This document shows positions 1 through 10,018 of a stretch of 49,455 bases of DNA, piece by piece. The stretch is from a virus. Each line of letters opens with the position of its first letter. The stretch's first letter is position 1. The stretch spans positions 1-49,455 of IMG/VR virus record IMGVR_UViG_3300025623_000443. One strand, written 5' to 3'. Made by a program: the position numbers and the translations under genes. The notes below the pieces were generated by a model that saw only the letters and a list, made by a program, of their open reading frames with translations, was not told the DNA's origin and ran no database searches.

Positions 1-1279
1 CCGCACCGTGGAACGGGTGCTCCACCGTGTACCGCGGACGACCTTCGACCGTGTAGGAGCTGACCGAGACCGGCTCACTGATGGCCGCCAGCTTCTGGAA
101 GAAGAACACGCCCGCGCCCTTGGCTTCTTGGGCGGGGATGAAGTTCATGTCCTCCAGCGTAACCGGGCCCTCTAGGACACCCGCGACCTTCTCCTGCATC
201 GAGGCCGTGTCACCACCCACGACGAGGACGTTGCTGGACGGGTTGCCGTCCAGGCGCAACACGTTGCGGAAGACCTGCACGGTCTCCAGCTCCGGGATGC
301 CCTCACGCATCGCGCTGTACGTCCCATTGACGAAGGCGAGCTTGGTCTTGCCCACATGCCCCACAACCGGGAGGGGCTCCGAGGCTCCGCCGACAACCGT
401 GAACCCCTGAGACATCACCTGCTGGCGCAGGGCAGGCGAGAGCCGCGAACCCTCAGCGTTGGTCAAATCGCGCGAGACCGAGGCGGTCTTAGCGCGGTAA
501 CCGCCATCGGTCTTCTCCAGCAGGACAGGACCGTCGTCGAGAGCCACTTCCATGGCCATCTCGGCGGGCTGCATGTTCTCGATGATGCGACCAACCGCCA
601 GCGACAGCGCGGGGGACCGCGTCAGCTCCGACCGGAACCCCTCGGTCCCTGCCATCTTGAGGAGCACGTCCGTGCCCGCCGCCGAGCTGATGGTCACCCG
701 GTCCAGCAGGCTGCTCGGGCTGGACTGCTTGACCTGCCCCAGTCGCGACCCGCCACCCATGGCCCCCTCGGGCTTGCCGCCCGTGAAGCCCTGAGTTGTC
801 TGCATCTGGTTGGTCTTCAGCGCAGACGCTGGGGCAACCGCGAACGGAGAGGCGTCGAACATCTGCGCAGCCAGCCGCTGCTCCGACAAGGGCCAGAACT
901 GCCCGTTGGGGTCGATGAACACATCGAACCCGTGAGCCTTGTTCTCTTGGACGATGACCGGAATCCGCACCGCCTTCGAGGGGTCCTCGGGCTCAGGCTG
1001 CTCCGACTGTGGGTGGATGGACGACGCCTGTGCCGCGGTATTCGGGGCGGGGATGTCCGTTGCCGCCTTGACCATGAACATGCCGTACAGATAGCCCAGG
1101 TTTTGCTCCTGGTTCTCAATCTGCAGCTGGATGCTGTAGGTCCCCAGGTACGGGTGCTGCTTGTAGAGCTGCGCTTGCAACTCGGATTCGAGGGTAGCCG
1201 GGTTGTCGCTCAGCTTGAACTGAGCAGCGACCTTCTCGAAAACAACCCTGGTGTCACGCTCAATCTGAAAGAGTTCCAT
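1..1279 (-). CDS. Unrecognised probable virion protein, 3' part beyond window
   Basis: An open frame of about 426 codons starts at ATG 1279 and runs off the left edge without a stop, so the C-terminus is missing. The protein begins MELFQIERDTRVVFEKVAAQ. The middle is rich in Gly, Ser and Gln, and the later part is mixed alpha/beta with no catalytic motif that I recognise. It starts 4 bases after the stop of the baseplate-spike gene and reads the same way, so the two are probably co-transcribed. The position in a leftward block with portal and baseplate genes suggests a structural or assembly role; that is inference from context. The rightward frames over the same bases are shadows, because their translations are Arg/His/Leu-rich and lack any domain pattern. 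Confidence 0.75.
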   Translation of the reverse strand, partial: MELFQIERDTRVVFEKVAAQFKLSDNPATLESELQAQLYKQHPYLGTYSIQLQIENQEQNLGYLYGMFMVKAATDIPAPNTAAQASSIHPQSEQPEPEDPSKAVRIPVIVQENKAHGFDVFIDPNGQFWPLSEQRLAAQMFDASPFAVAPASALKTNQMQTTQGFTGGKPEGAMGGGSRLGQVKQSSPSSLLDRVTISSAAGTDVLLKMAGTEGFRSELTRSPALSLAVGRIIENMQPAEMAMEVALDDGPVLLEKTDGGYRAKTASVSRDLTNAEGSRLSPALRQQVMSQGFTVVGGASEPLPVVGHVGKTKLAFVNGTYSAMREGIPELETVQVFRNVLRLDGNPSSNVLVVGGDTASMQEKVAGVLEGPVTLEDMNFIPAQEAKGAGVFFFQKLAAISEPVSVSSYTVEGRPRYTVEHPFHGA

Positions 1280-1283
1280 CCGG

Positions 1284-2582
1284 CTACCTAGTCGTCTTTA
1301 GAAGTGTCGAGGTTGCTCTGGTAATCCCGCCGAGCGTAGGGGACTTCTTAGCCCTCACGATTCCGGCGTTCGTTGAGGGGACCGCCCCCTCAATGTAGTG
1401 CTCGTGGTCACGAATCGCACGAAGCAGGTCGTGGCTGTTAATCACGACGTCGTGTCCGCCAGGGCCACCGAAATCCACACGACCACCCCCCGGCGGGGTA
1501 ATGGTCAGGGCTCCGCCCTCGAACTGCATTCGTACAGCCCCTAGATTCATTGTGGCTTCAGCTGCCCTCATGTGTATCAGTTCGGTGCTTTCCAAGAGCA
1601 GTTCCCTGACCACCGCCTTCAGCCTGTTGGACTCCGCTATAGCCTCGATGAAGCTAGCTCCGAAGACAACTTTACCCTTTTGCCCTAGCTTGAGGTACAG
1701 CGACTCGGTTTCTACCTGGATATGGCCCTTCGACATCATGAAGCAGTCACCCTCTCGGGAGACCTGTACGGCGTACGTAACCGCGGGCACCTCGTCGCGC
1801 GACATCACGGTGCAGCTGAGCACCCCAATATTAGTCGCTAATAGTTCGTAGTCGTCCTGCTTGTTCCTGGCAAATGTGTGGTGCTTGCCAGCCTTCTCCG
1901 GGTCCAGCACATCGAACGTCAGCTGCCCGAAACGAACCTCCACCGCCGCTGCGGTGTCCTCGATGGACTCTTTGAAGTCGTACTCAATCAGCACAGCAAC
2001 GGTGTCGTCGTCTTCCTCCAGGATAGTCGCGTGCCCCCACTCGATGCGCCCCTGCGGCGACCGGGCCTGATAGCGCTCGAAGTAGTCCCGGATGACATTG
2101 CCAACGGGGATGTACAGCCGCTGGGCGATACCCGTTGCCGCAATCTGGACGATGCCCCCGCGACGAAGGACAACACGGTTGCCATCCTTGGTCGCCATCG
2201 CGATGTCGCCGGGCTCCATGTCCAAGCGGAAGCCCGAGAAGTCCGGCCCCTTCGAGGACTCGATGAGCGTAGGGGTGCCGTTCTTATCGAAGACCTCCCC
2301 CTCGACGGACTGTGGGTTGGTAACGAACCCCATCAGCATGGACGTGCCGTCTGCTGACGTGAACACGTAGGCGTAGGCACCCACCTCGGGCATCACGTAC
2401 ACACCACCGCCGTGGTCGGGGTGGCAGTACAGCGAGGCAAAGGGCATCTCCGCATGAGGCTTGTGCGTGAACACCCCCATGAGGCTCACCGTGAACTCGG
2501 TGGTGTTCACATCGGTAACTTCGCACAGCTCCAGCCGCCCTGGGCGCGACGCCTGCTCAGGGGATTTAGAGAGCCCACTCAT
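1284..2582 (-). CDS. Baseplate spike / gpV-like protein
   Basis: The 432-residue protein starts with a short linker, then an OB-fold-like segment at about residues 18-90 (pattern LCEVTDVNTTEFTV, then ..MPEVGAYAYVFTSADG, then LMGFVTNPQ). This pattern is familiar from gpV/gp5-type baseplate spike proteins. The rest contains short beta-rich repeats (for example GDIAMATKDGNRVVLRRGG and MSKGHIQVETESLYLKLGQK) expected of a beta-solenoid spike stem. Such proteins form the membrane-piercing tip under the baseplate. Its ATG overlaps the stop of the RNA polymerase gene (TAATG), so translation is probably coupled. Copy 1 of the dispersed palindrome lies inside and encodes L-L-A-T-N. The family call rests on fold-like pattern and context only; another virion beta-protein is possible. 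Confidence 0.6.
   Translation of the reverse strand: MSGLSKSPEQASRPGRLELCEVTDVNTTEFTVSLMGVFTHKPHAEMPFASLYCHPDHGGGVYVMPEVGAYAYVFTSADGTSMLMGFVTNPQSVEGEVFDKNGTPTLIESSKGPDFSGFRLDMEPGDIAMATKDGNRVVLRRGGIVQIAATGIAQRLYIPVGNVIRDYFERYQARSPQGRIEWGHATILEEDDDTVAVLIEYDFKESIEDTAAAVEVRFGQLTFDVLDPEKAGKHHTFARNKQDDYELLATNIGVLSCTVMSRDEVPAVTYAVQVSREGDCFMMSKGHIQVETESLYLKLGQKGKVVFGASFIEAIAESNRLKAVVRELLLESTELIHMRAAEATMNLGAVRMQFEGGALTITPPGGGRVDFGGPGGHDVVINSHDLLRAIRDHEHYIEGAVPSTNAGIVRAKKSPTLGGITRATSTLLKTTR
1829..1843. repeat. Dispersed palindrome copy 1 (TATTAGTCGCTAATA)
   Basis: Perfect TATTAG/CTAATA arms with TCG centre, inside the baseplate-spike gene, where it encodes L-L-A-T-N. Confidence 0.9.
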
Positions 2583-5500
2583 TAGTACGGGCTCTTGGAG
2601 CCTGAGTCGGGCTTACCGAACTCAGCTGTGTACGCAATGCCGGGAGCCGGGTGGACCCCATGGATGTCCGACTTCCAACCCTCGTTCGCCGCGCGGGTGA
2701 AGGTCTCCTTGAGCTTCCGGTACTGCAGTCGAGCAATCCAGTCCGTGGTCTGGTCCAGGGCCAGGGTCTCGACGCCGCGGAGAACGGGGACGACCTTGAC
2801 GGTCTCCTTCCCCTTGTTGGCTCGGTTGAGGGCGTTCACCTTCGTCAAACTCACGTAGTCATTACGGATGATGCCCTCCTCGTCGCCCACTTCACCGGGG
2901 TCTTCTACAACACCCAAGTTCGTAAGCGCGCGGACGACGACCTCGACGTTTCGCTTCTTGACCCCCGCCTCCGCATACACCCCGTGGACCTCGTCGGTCA
3001 GGTAACGCTGCACCCGGTCCAGGTTGGTCAGCGTCAATAGCTCTCGGGGGTCAACCGGCCCCGAGCTGAGGGCATCACCCTTCTTGACCGTAGCGCCCAC
3101 CTTGAACTGGAGTGTCCGACCGTGCGGTATGTAGTGCTCCTCGCCGCCGACAGTGATGTCGTAACCGCCCACCGCGCTCTTCGCTATCTTGCCCACGCGC
3201 CCGGGGACCTGAGCCAACGTGGCCTTCCCCGGCAGGGTCTGAGGAATCTTCAAGAGCTGCTTCACGCGTTCGATGCCACCCACCACAGAGCTACCGCCCG
3301 CACCGGAAGCGCCGCCTGTGTGGAACACCCGCATACTCAGCTGCGTACCGACCTCACCGATAGCCTGACCAGCGATGACCCCGATGTTTGTCCCGAGCGC
3401 AACGGGGCCACCCCCGTCCATAGCGCCGTAGCACTTCGCGCACATCCCCTGGTGGGACTCACACTTCGTCGGCGACCGGACAACCAGACCGTCCACACGC
3501 GCGGCCTTGAGACTTGTAACCATCTGCGGCGTGATGAGACTTCCTGCCCGGAACGACTGCCCCTTCGCCTTGACTCCCTTGACGAGAACGCGGTCTACAA
3601 GGTCGCTGTCCCCAATCTTCATGTGGATGCCCGTGGTCGTTCCGCAGTCCTCGACGGTGATGACCTGTGGGATGGCCGTGTTCACAATCTGCTTGGAGAG
3701 CGCTCCCGGCTCACTCACGGACTGCACCTTCTCGATAAGCCCCTTCCGCGCACCGGACGACGCCGTCCAGTAGCCCGCGGTGGAGAGCCCTTCTGCGTAG
3801 GACTTAGTCACAGGAACAGGGATGATACGTCCGTCCGCGTTCTCCATCAGGAGGGGCGCGATGATGAGCTGCTGGAGCTGGGACCAGCCCGGCTTCACGC
3901 CCGCCTTGTACATGGTGTACAGCCGGTTCCCAGTAGCCTGCAGGTACTTCTCCGCGTCGTTTTTGATGTCAGCCGTCGCCTTTTGGTACAGCGCGACAAC
4001 CTTGCCGTCCTGCTCTTTCCGTGTGCCGCCCGCCCCGCGGACCACCTTCTCGCGTGCCTGCGCGACCTTCAGGTGCTTATCCCGAATCGTGCTCAGGGTA
4101 TTGAAGTCGTCAGAATCAAAACTGAACCCGCTGCTGTAGGCGAACCCGAAGCCGAGGTCCTTCAGCTTGTCTACAGAGTTAGCGAACTGCGCAGGATGGT
4201 CGGTGGCTAGGTCCCGCAGCACACCTTGGAGGCTCTTATTATTCAGGGTGAAGTCCGCATCCTCCAGCAGTTCCGCGGTTCGCAGACTCGCAGGAAGGGC
4301 ACCCGCAATCTTCAATCGCCCGGCGGTGGTCTTCTTCCCGTCCACTGTGACCACATCGGTCATGGCGATGTCGCCCTTGTTGGCCGCGTCGATGGCGTCC
4401 TTGTTGCTCGCGAACTTCTCCCGGGAGCGCTTCCCGAACTGCGTGAGCATGAACAGCCCCAGCTGCCCCTCCAGCGAGGGTTGGTACATGACCTTCCCGG
4501 TCGAGGGGTTGAAGAGGTTCTTGCTGGGCATCATCTTGTACGCCTCGTCGACCGCGCCCTGCGAGATAGGCACGAACACCCCCATCGCGTCCCCGTCGAA
4601 GTCAGCGTTGAAGCCCCCCACCACCAACGGGTGGATATGGATGGCCTTCTCGTCGTCGATGATGCGCGCCTTGAACGCCATGATGCCGAACTTGTGCAGC
4701 ACCGGGTCTCGCTTGAAGAGGACCGGGCGCTTGGAGGCCACGACCGCGAGCGCCTTGTTCGCCAGCGACGTGTCCTTCTCGATTTCTTCCCGCGCCTGGA
4801 GAGGTGTGTAGCCCATGGCCACCATCTCCTTGACGACGAAGGGCCGGAAGATTTTCATCGCCCCCTTCTTCGGGAGGCCCATCTCGTCCAGGTGCAGGCT
4901 CATATCCGGGACGATGACCGACCGCATGGTCAGGTCCTGCTTGCGGTCGAGGATGGCCTTGTGGAAGTAGCTCTCCTTGGGCGAGGTGCGCCCTGAGAGG
5001 ATGTTGAGGATGCCAGGGGGCCTGGGCTGCCCATCAGTCGTCAAACCCTGGTCAGAGGCCGTGGCGGTACCCATGAGTGCTTCGACGGCGCTGTACAGTT
5101 CAGTGCGGAGCTTGAACAGCTCCGCGTCCGGCAGAACCCCTTTGGCTGCCTTCAGCTGGTCACTCAGCAACGAGACATCCCGGTAGAGCAGGTTGAGTCC
5201 GTCCACGTTGAGGTCACCCGCCTCCATCACAGAAATGGGGCGGAACTGCGGCGGAACGACCGGAAGGTTCTCCAGGACGTACGCCTCTCTAGCTGACAGC
5301 CCCGTCTTGTTGAGCATCAGGAGGTACTTGATTCTCTTGTTGACCTTGTCGAGGCTGCTGCGGCGAGCGGTCTTGATTTCTTCCTTGGCCGCGGTCAGCT
5401 CCTTGTCGACTTCGATGCCGGACAGTGCCGCTGCAAGGGCAGCGGGCCCGGTAGCCCCGCCCTCCTCTGTGACCTTGCCATCCTTGTCCAGCGAGACCTT

Positions 5501-8500
5501 CCCCGCGAGGATGCCGTCGTACTGCTTACCAGTGAGCCCGAGCAGCGACCGAATACCCTTCTCAAAGAGGGGGTTGGGCATGGACTCAGCCAGGACCAAG
5601 TGGCTCCAGTTCTTCCCGCCAACGCCGCCTGTGATTTCCTCATCGAAGAGGCCGCCCTTCTCCGGGCGCAGGTCCTTACCACGGACCACCTTGCCGCCGT
5701 CCTCCAACGCACCGGACGACATCTCAGTAATCTGCTTGTCGGTCATGGGGAGCACGACAAGCTCGTTGCCGTGCTTCTCGACGTTGACTCCGAGCCCGTT
5801 GAGGTACCCGAGAAACTTCTCGTACGCAAACGACGGGCGGGGCGCGGGAAGCATCTGCCCTGTCTGAATGGCCGTCCAGATTTCGTCCTGGGACCGGTCT
5901 GAGTTCCCAACCAGGAAGCCGCGAACGAAGTACCTGTGCGTATCCTCCACCTCCAAATTGAACAAGTACTTCCCCCGCCATTCCGGCAGGTCTCCCAAGC
6001 ACCCAGCAGGCTCAACTGCGTCAACCGGGGTCTCCACCAATCCCGGGGCACCAGGAGCAGAAAACTCAACCAGCTTCTGCCCAATAGGGGCCACCACATC
6101 GCAGGTCTTGTAAGACAAACTAGGGTGAAGGTACGGACCCAGCTTGCTCAAGAAGTGCTCTGCGGCCACTCCGTGCTTCTTGAGGTGGTCGACGTTGTCG
6201 TTGAAGTGCACCTCCGTCAGCCGCTCGATAGCCGCGATGGCAGACTTCCGCTCATCCGAGTTCATCGAGTAGACCGCAAGACCCGCCTGCACACCGCCGC
6301 CATTACTCAGCGAACGATACCCACAGCCATCGTCCTGGAACCAAATTGCCAATGACCTCAACGTCAGCAGGTCCCACACCTCCTGTGGGAAGCGCCTCTC
6401 CCCAGAGGCATAAAACTGACGATGCAATTTCAGGAACTCAGGCGTAGCGAAGCTGGACCACTCCACCATCTGCTGCCCACAGCTGAAGCCTTGGTACCCC
6501 GCGGTGTATTCCCGCAGCTCTCGGTGCGTGAACGAACTCAGTGCATCCGCCTTGAACTGGAGATACTCCCGCTGCTTCACCGAATGGCGTTCCTGGAAGT
6601 AAGGAAACCGCGAAGTCTCCTTCTGCGCCATGTAACCATCCCCCAGGAGTGAGCCCAGCAGAAGGTCATGCTGGCCCTCCGAAAGCTCGTTTCCCCAGGT
6701 GAGTATGGCATCCACCCCAGGGCGGAGGTCTTTCGCCCACACCTTCTCCAGCTGCCCCTCGCGCCGAACGTAGAACTGGTGCTCCTCGGTACAGAGAACC
6801 GTCCCTTTCACGAAGGCAAACTCGCCGCTCCGCCTGCGGTGCGCCGTAACACGCACAAGCCGGTCCTGCTCCCCGTTACGCCTCCAGTAATTCTTGATGG
6901 GCCGGTAGCACAGCCCTTCTTCGTCCGACCACGTCAGCACCTTGACCGGGAGGCGATTGGTGACAATCTTTCCAATCTCGATTTCGCCTTGGTCGGTCAG
7001 CACCTTCTCGTGATACGGGAAGCACTTCCACGACAGAGCGTCGCGGATGTTGTTGACCGCGCCGTGGGCAATCATCGCGTAGAGGCCCAGCTCGCCGTAC
7101 CGCTGAGCGCCGTCGTTACCACCGTAGGTACCTCGCGGCACCATGTTGGCGTTGTAAGCATGCCCGTAGCCGTGCGCGCGGGCAGACAGCTTCTTGTCGA
7201 CTTGGTGTTCCTGCTTGAGGATGTACTGGTGCCCCGTCATGACTGGGCCCAGGCTCTTCCCCGTCTCCGGGTCGAACAGCTCCGTCGTCTCCGACAGGCC
7301 CTTCTTCTCCAGGATTTGGTCAATGAGCCCCTTGTAACCGGTCTCGTACTCGTAGGGTTCAATCCAGATGCGCTTCGAGCCCTTCCCGGACTTGATTGTC
7401 CGGTAGTGCCCCTTGACCTGGACGATCTTGGTGGACACGTCGCCCACGCTGATGCGGTGCCCCTCGTCGCCATCGAAGTTCGAGACCGCGTAGGGCTTCC
7501 CGTCCTCGACCGCTGCGAGCGTGATGGCGTTCTCCAGGACCTGCCCAGGATTGATGCGCCCAGGAACACCCGAGGGGTTCAGCACAATCTCCAGCGGGGC
7601 ACCATCGCCATCCCGGGGCATCTCCTCGTCCGGGAGGATGGCAACCACGACGCCTTTGTTCCCATGGCGTGAGGTCAGCTTGTCGCCGATGTCGGCCTCT
7701 TCTGCCGTCTTGACGTAAGCGACGACCTCTTTGCCGTTACGCACGACCTCCGTGACCACACCCGTGTACGGCTTGTTCCACGTGAGCGAGCGGTCCCTGT
7801 AGGGCTTGGCCAAGCTCTTGTGGATGCCCTTGAGCATGATTTGCTCTGCCGAAGGGTCCGCCTCCTTGAGCACTGTGGCAATCACGTCACCAGGGCGGAC
7901 GATTTCGCCACGCTTGATGACCCCATCCTCGTCGAGCTTGGCGGCGTTCGCGTCAGAGACAACCCCGGGGAAGTTCGCACGGAACTTCTTCAGCCCCATC
8001 ATCATCCCGGTGTCCAGGTACACACGCGGCTTGTGCAGGTGCTCACTGGTGAGCTTCTTGGCGGCCGTCTCACTAATGGTGATGCCGTCCTCGTAGTTGA
8101 GCCCCTTGTACGCCAGATAGCCCACGCGCAGATTGGTGCCCATCGAGAGGACGCCGCCCTTGGTGAAGCTAGTGTCAGCGATGACGTCGTCCTTCTTGAC
8201 CTCGTCGCCCTTCTGCACCAGGGGCTTGCTGGTAACGAACGCCTTGGAGTCGTTGAGGGGGTAGTTATCGTAGAGCTGGACAACGTGCTTCTTGCCGTCG
8301 TCCCCTGCCACCACAATGCGCTCGGCTTCGACCGACTTCACCGTCCCGGACACCGGGCTGGCGTGTGACTGCATTTGGCCGAGAATCTTCTCCCAGGTGT
8401 CCCATGCCGGCTGGTCCGAGCCAGAAGCCACCTGAAGAAGGGGCTCCTCGGGGTTCTTCAGCGGAACCGTCTGCTCCATGTGACGCGCAGCCATTCCCGC

Positions 8501-10018
8501 ACGGTTCGCTTGGTCAGAGGGCAAGAACGGTATGAGGTTCGCAGTGAATGAGAACATCGCCTTGGGAGATCGCAGAACATAGTCCACCTCGTTGGCTTTC
8601 ACATTGGTGGGGTCACCCTCACCCCCGCGGATGACCGTGATGAGGTCTTTCCGAGGCTTGAAGGTCTTTCCGTCTCCCGTGTCGTACTGGTCGGGAAAGG
8701 CCAGCGTCTTCCCGTGCAGCTCCGTGGGGGAGACATCCGCCCACTTGCTGTTCTTCACGTCCCACACCTTGATGACCGGCTCGTTGCCTCGCTTGGAGAC
8801 ACCCAGCGTCAGGTGCGTGGTGATACCACTTCGGGTCCCCTCCGGGCTGTGAAACGGGTCAGTGAAGCCCATCTGGCTAGAGTCCAGCATCTTGGCAGAA
8901 TGACTGACCGCGTTCTCCGTGCTGATACCGCCGGTGCCCATCAGGGTGGCTTTGAGGTGCCCGCCAATCATGTCGACCGGGTTCAGCTGTGAGGGGCGCT
9001 GAGACAGGGAGGTCGAGGTGAAGAACGACTTGACCGGGACGTTGAAAACGTCAGGGGTCACAATCTTGCGGATGTCGTCACGGCGGTCCAGGTTGTTGCG
9101 GATCTTCCGCTCCACCCGACGACGCGAGTTCTTGATGCGCTCCGGGAGGTGGTCGGCCACCGTCCACAGCTCCTTGAACCGGAGGGAGTCACGGTTGTCC
9201 ACCTCGGCCGTCCCACGAGAAACGCCGAGCAGCTTATTAGCCGCTAATAGCAGCGCCTCGCCGGTGACGGTCGTGAAGCCCTTGCCCAAGGTGACGCTGG
9301 TGGTGTCCGGGCGAAGCTCGGTCGCCGCGAACGACTCACGTACAACATCCTCGACCTCCTCGGGAGTGGTCGCTTCGGACCGGGGGTTCAGGGTCTTGGC
9401 GAGCTTCGCCATCTGCCCTTTGCGCTGAAGGCGTGCGGCGGTCTGGTAGACCTCCGGCCCCCAGGCCGTCTCCATCTCCTCGGCGCTGATACCCAGTGTC
9501 TGAAGAAGGGGCACGAGGGGCGTGTTGGTCGTCCCGTGGGTGGCCAGGAACTGGCGCTTCTTGGGGTCGAAGCTCACACGGAACCCGCGGCCCTTGCTCA
9601 GGTTGAACTGGGTCTCCAGTCCGCCGTTAGCCTTCATACGTGTGTACGCGCCGGCCTTGAGGCGCCACTGGTTGTCTGCTTGGTACTCCGTCCCGTCCAC
9701 GATGAACGAGTACCGGCGGGTGTAGTGCGGCAGATTCAGCAGCCGCACGCCCTTGGTTTTCGACACCACTTTGCCGGAGGCTTTGTCCACCAGCTCCATG
9801 TCCGCGAGGATGGGGACCGCCCATGTCCGATTGCGGACCCTGGCCCGCTTTTGAGCGTGTATGTCGTCGATGTGGACGTTGGGCCCAGCATAGACGTTTG
9901 TAGCGCGCAAGATGCGCGTCCGCCCCTCAATCGGGAGGGTGTCTTTGAGAACCTGGATTGTGCCGTCTTTGAGGGCTTGCATCGCCCTCTCTGGGTCCAG
10001 GGTATGGATATCCGCCAT
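2582..10018 (-). CDS. Single-chain RNA polymerase, fused beta-beta' subunits with intein
   Basis: DNA-directed RNA polymerase of the multisubunit type with both large subunits in one chain: 2478 residues as encoded, 2104 after removal of a 374-residue intein. Beta part: GLNYEDGITISE, GDKLTSRHGNKGVV (near residue 777) and LNPSGVPGRINPGQVLE match the conserved catalytic-domain motifs of RpoB. Beta' part from about residue 1450: RSVIVPDMSLH, KRPVLFKRDPVLHKFG, the metal-binding NADFDGD at 1804-1810, a zinc site with C2186, C2193, C2196 and an upstream VEDCG, and the trigger-loop-type motif GTQLSMRVFHTGG near 2227. The usual N-terminal beta' zinc domain is absent: GGLFDEEITGG passes directly to KNWSHLVLAE. 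ATG 10018 is preferred because AGAGG lies 10 bases upstream; ATG 10057 is in frame but has no such site. Neighbours are virion genes, so a virion-packaged or late polymerase is plausible (inference). Confidence 0.93.
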   Translation of the reverse strand: MADIHTLDPERAMQALKDGTIQVLKDTLPIEGRTRILRATNVYAGPNVHIDDIHAQKRARVRNRTWAVPILADMELVDKASGKVVSKTKGVRLLNLPHYTRRYSFIVDGTEYQADNQWRLKAGAYTRMKANGGLETQFNLSKGRGFRVSFDPKKRQFLATHGTTNTPLVPLLQTLGISAEEMETAWGPEVYQTAARLQRKGQMAKLAKTLNPRSEATTPEEVEDVVRESFAATELRPDTTSVTLGKGFTTVTGEALLLAANKLLGVSRGTAEVDNRDSLRFKELWTVADHLPERIKNSRRRVERKIRNNLDRRDDIRKIVTPDVFNVPVKSFFTSTSLSQRPSQLNPVDMIGGHLKATLMGTGGISTENAVSHSAKMLDSSQMGFTDPFHSPEGTRSGITTHLTLGVSKRGNEPVIKVWDVKNSKWADVSPTELHGKTLAFPDQYDTGDGKTFKPRKDLITVIRGGEGDPTNVKANEVDYVLRSPKAMFSFTANLIPFLPSDQANRAGMAARHMEQTVPLKNPEEPLLQVASGSDQPAWDTWEKILGQMQSHASPVSGTVKSVEAERIVVAGDDGKKHVVQLYDNYPLNDSKAFVTSKPLVQKGDEVKKDDVIADTSFTKGGVLSMGTNLRVGYLAYKGLNYEDGITISETAAKKLTSEHLHKPRVYLDTGMMMGLKKFRANFPGVVSDANAAKLDEDGVIKRGEIVRPGDVIATVLKEADPSAEQIMLKGIHKSLAKPYRDRSLTWNKPYTGVVTEVVRNGKEVVAYVKTAEEADIGDKLTSRHGNKGVVVAILPDEEMPRDGDGAPLEIVLNPSGVPGRINPGQVLENAITLAAVEDGKPYAVSNFDGDEGHRISVGDVSTKIVQVKGHYRTIKSGKGSKRIWIEPYEYETGYKGLIDQILEKKGLSETTELFDPETGKSLGPVMTGHQYILKQEHQVDKKLSARAHGYGHAYNANMVPRGTYGGNDGAQRYGELGLYAMIAHGAVNNIRDALSWKCFPYHEKVLTDQGEIEIGKIVTNRLPVKVLTWSDEEGLCYRPIKNYWRRNGEQDRLVRVTAHRRRSGEFAFVKGTVLCTEEHQFYVRREGQLEKVWAKDLRPGVDAILTWGNELSEGQHDLLLGSLLGDGYMAQKETSRFPYFQERHSVKQREYLQFKADALSSFTHRELREYTAGYQGFSCGQQMVEWSSFATPEFLKLHRQFYASGERRFPQEVWDLLTLRSLAIWFQDDGCGYRSLSNGGGVQAGLAVYSMNSDERKSAIAAIERLTEVHFNDNVDHLKKHGVAAEHFLSKLGPYLHPSLSYKTCDVVAPIGQKLVEFSAPGAPGLVETPVDAVEPAGCLGDLPEWRGKYLFNLEVEDTHRYFVRGFLVGNSDRSQDEIWTAIQTGQMLPAPRPSFAYEKFLGYLNGLGVNVEKHGNELVVLPMTDKQITEMSSGALEDGGKVVRGKDLRPEKGGLFDEEITGGVGGKNWSHLVLAESMPNPLFEKGIRSLLGLTGKQYDGILAGKVSLDKDGKVTEEGGATGPAALAAALSGIEVDKELTAAKEEIKTARRSSLDKVNKRIKYLLMLNKTGLSAREAYVLENLPVVPPQFRPISVMEAGDLNVDGLNLLYRDVSLLSDQLKAAKGVLPDAELFKLRTELYSAVEALMGTATASDQGLTTDGQPRPPGILNILSGRTSPKESYFHKAILDRKQDLTMRSVIVPDMSLHLDEMGLPKKGAMKIFRPFVVKEMVAMGYTPLQAREEIEKDTSLANKALAVVASKRPVLFKRDPVLHKFGIMAFKARIIDDEKAIHIHPLVVGGFNADFDGDAMGVFVPISQGAVDEAYKMMPSKNLFNPSTGKVMYQPSLEGQLGLFMLTQFGKRSREKFASNKDAIDAANKGDIAMTDVVTVDGKKTTAGRLKIAGALPASLRTAELLEDADFTLNNKSLQGVLRDLATDHPAQFANSVDKLKDLGFGFAYSSGFSFDSDDFNTLSTIRDKHLKVAQAREKVVRGAGGTRKEQDGKVVALYQKATADIKNDAEKYLQATGNRLYTMYKAGVKPGWSQLQQLIIAPLLMENADGRIIPVPVTKSYAEGLSTAGYWTASSGARKGLIEKVQSVSEPGALSKQIVNTAIPQVITVEDCGTTTGIHMKIGDSDLVDRVLVKGVKAKGQSFRAGSLITPQMVTSLKAARVDGLVVRSPTKCESHQGMCAKCYGAMDGGGPVALGTNIGVIAGQAIGEVGTQLSMRVFHTGGASGAGGSSVVGGIERVKQLLKIPQTLPGKATLAQVPGRVGKIAKSAVGGYDITVGGEEHYIPHGRTLQFKVGATVKKGDALSSGPVDPRELLTLTNLDRVQRYLTDEVHGVYAEAGVKKRNVEVVVRALTNLGVVEDPGEVGDEEGIIRNDYVSLTKVNALNRANKGKETVKVVPVLRGVETLALDQTTDWIARLQYRKLKETFTRAANEGWKSDIHGVHPAPGIAYTAEFGKPDSGSKSPY
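5903..7024 (-). other. Intein in the RNA polymerase beta part, with LAGLIDADG-type endonuclease
   Basis: Residues 999-1372 interrupt the RpoB-like motif that would otherwise read ALSWK-SDRSQDE (equivalent to the VKSDDV region of bacterial beta). Block A starts with Cys (CFPYHEKVLTDQGEIEIGKI). Block B is seen in VKGTVLCTEEHQFYV. Two dodecapeptide-like helices, LLLGSLLGDGY and LAIWFQDDGCGY, mark a homing endonuclease of the LAGLIDADG/DOD kind. The end reads YFVRGFLVGN followed by Ser as the +1 extein residue. The penultimate residue is Gly instead of the common His. Splicing is expected to restore an uninterrupted polymerase. Activity is inferred from the intact terminal Cys, Asn and Ser. Confidence 0.92.
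9235..9249. repeat. Dispersed palindrome copy 2 (TATTAGCCGCTAATA)
   Basis: Perfect arms, CCG centre, inside the RNA polymerase gene where it encodes L-L-A-A-N; the preceding T extends one side. Confidence 0.9.

Noticed and set aside
356-1291. Long rightward frame over the left-edge gene
   Set aside because: The translation is Arg/His/Leu-rich without domains, and the opposite strand has an open frame with normal composition and tight spacing to the next gene.
3122-4210. Rightward open frame of over 360 codons inside the RNA polymerase gene
   Set aside because: It is antisense to strongly conserved beta' motifs; long antisense frames are common in GC-rich DNA.
2582-10018. YonO or crAss-like distant RNA polymerase
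   Set aside because: The many standard beta and beta' motifs show a true RpoB-RpoC-type fusion rather than the highly reduced type.
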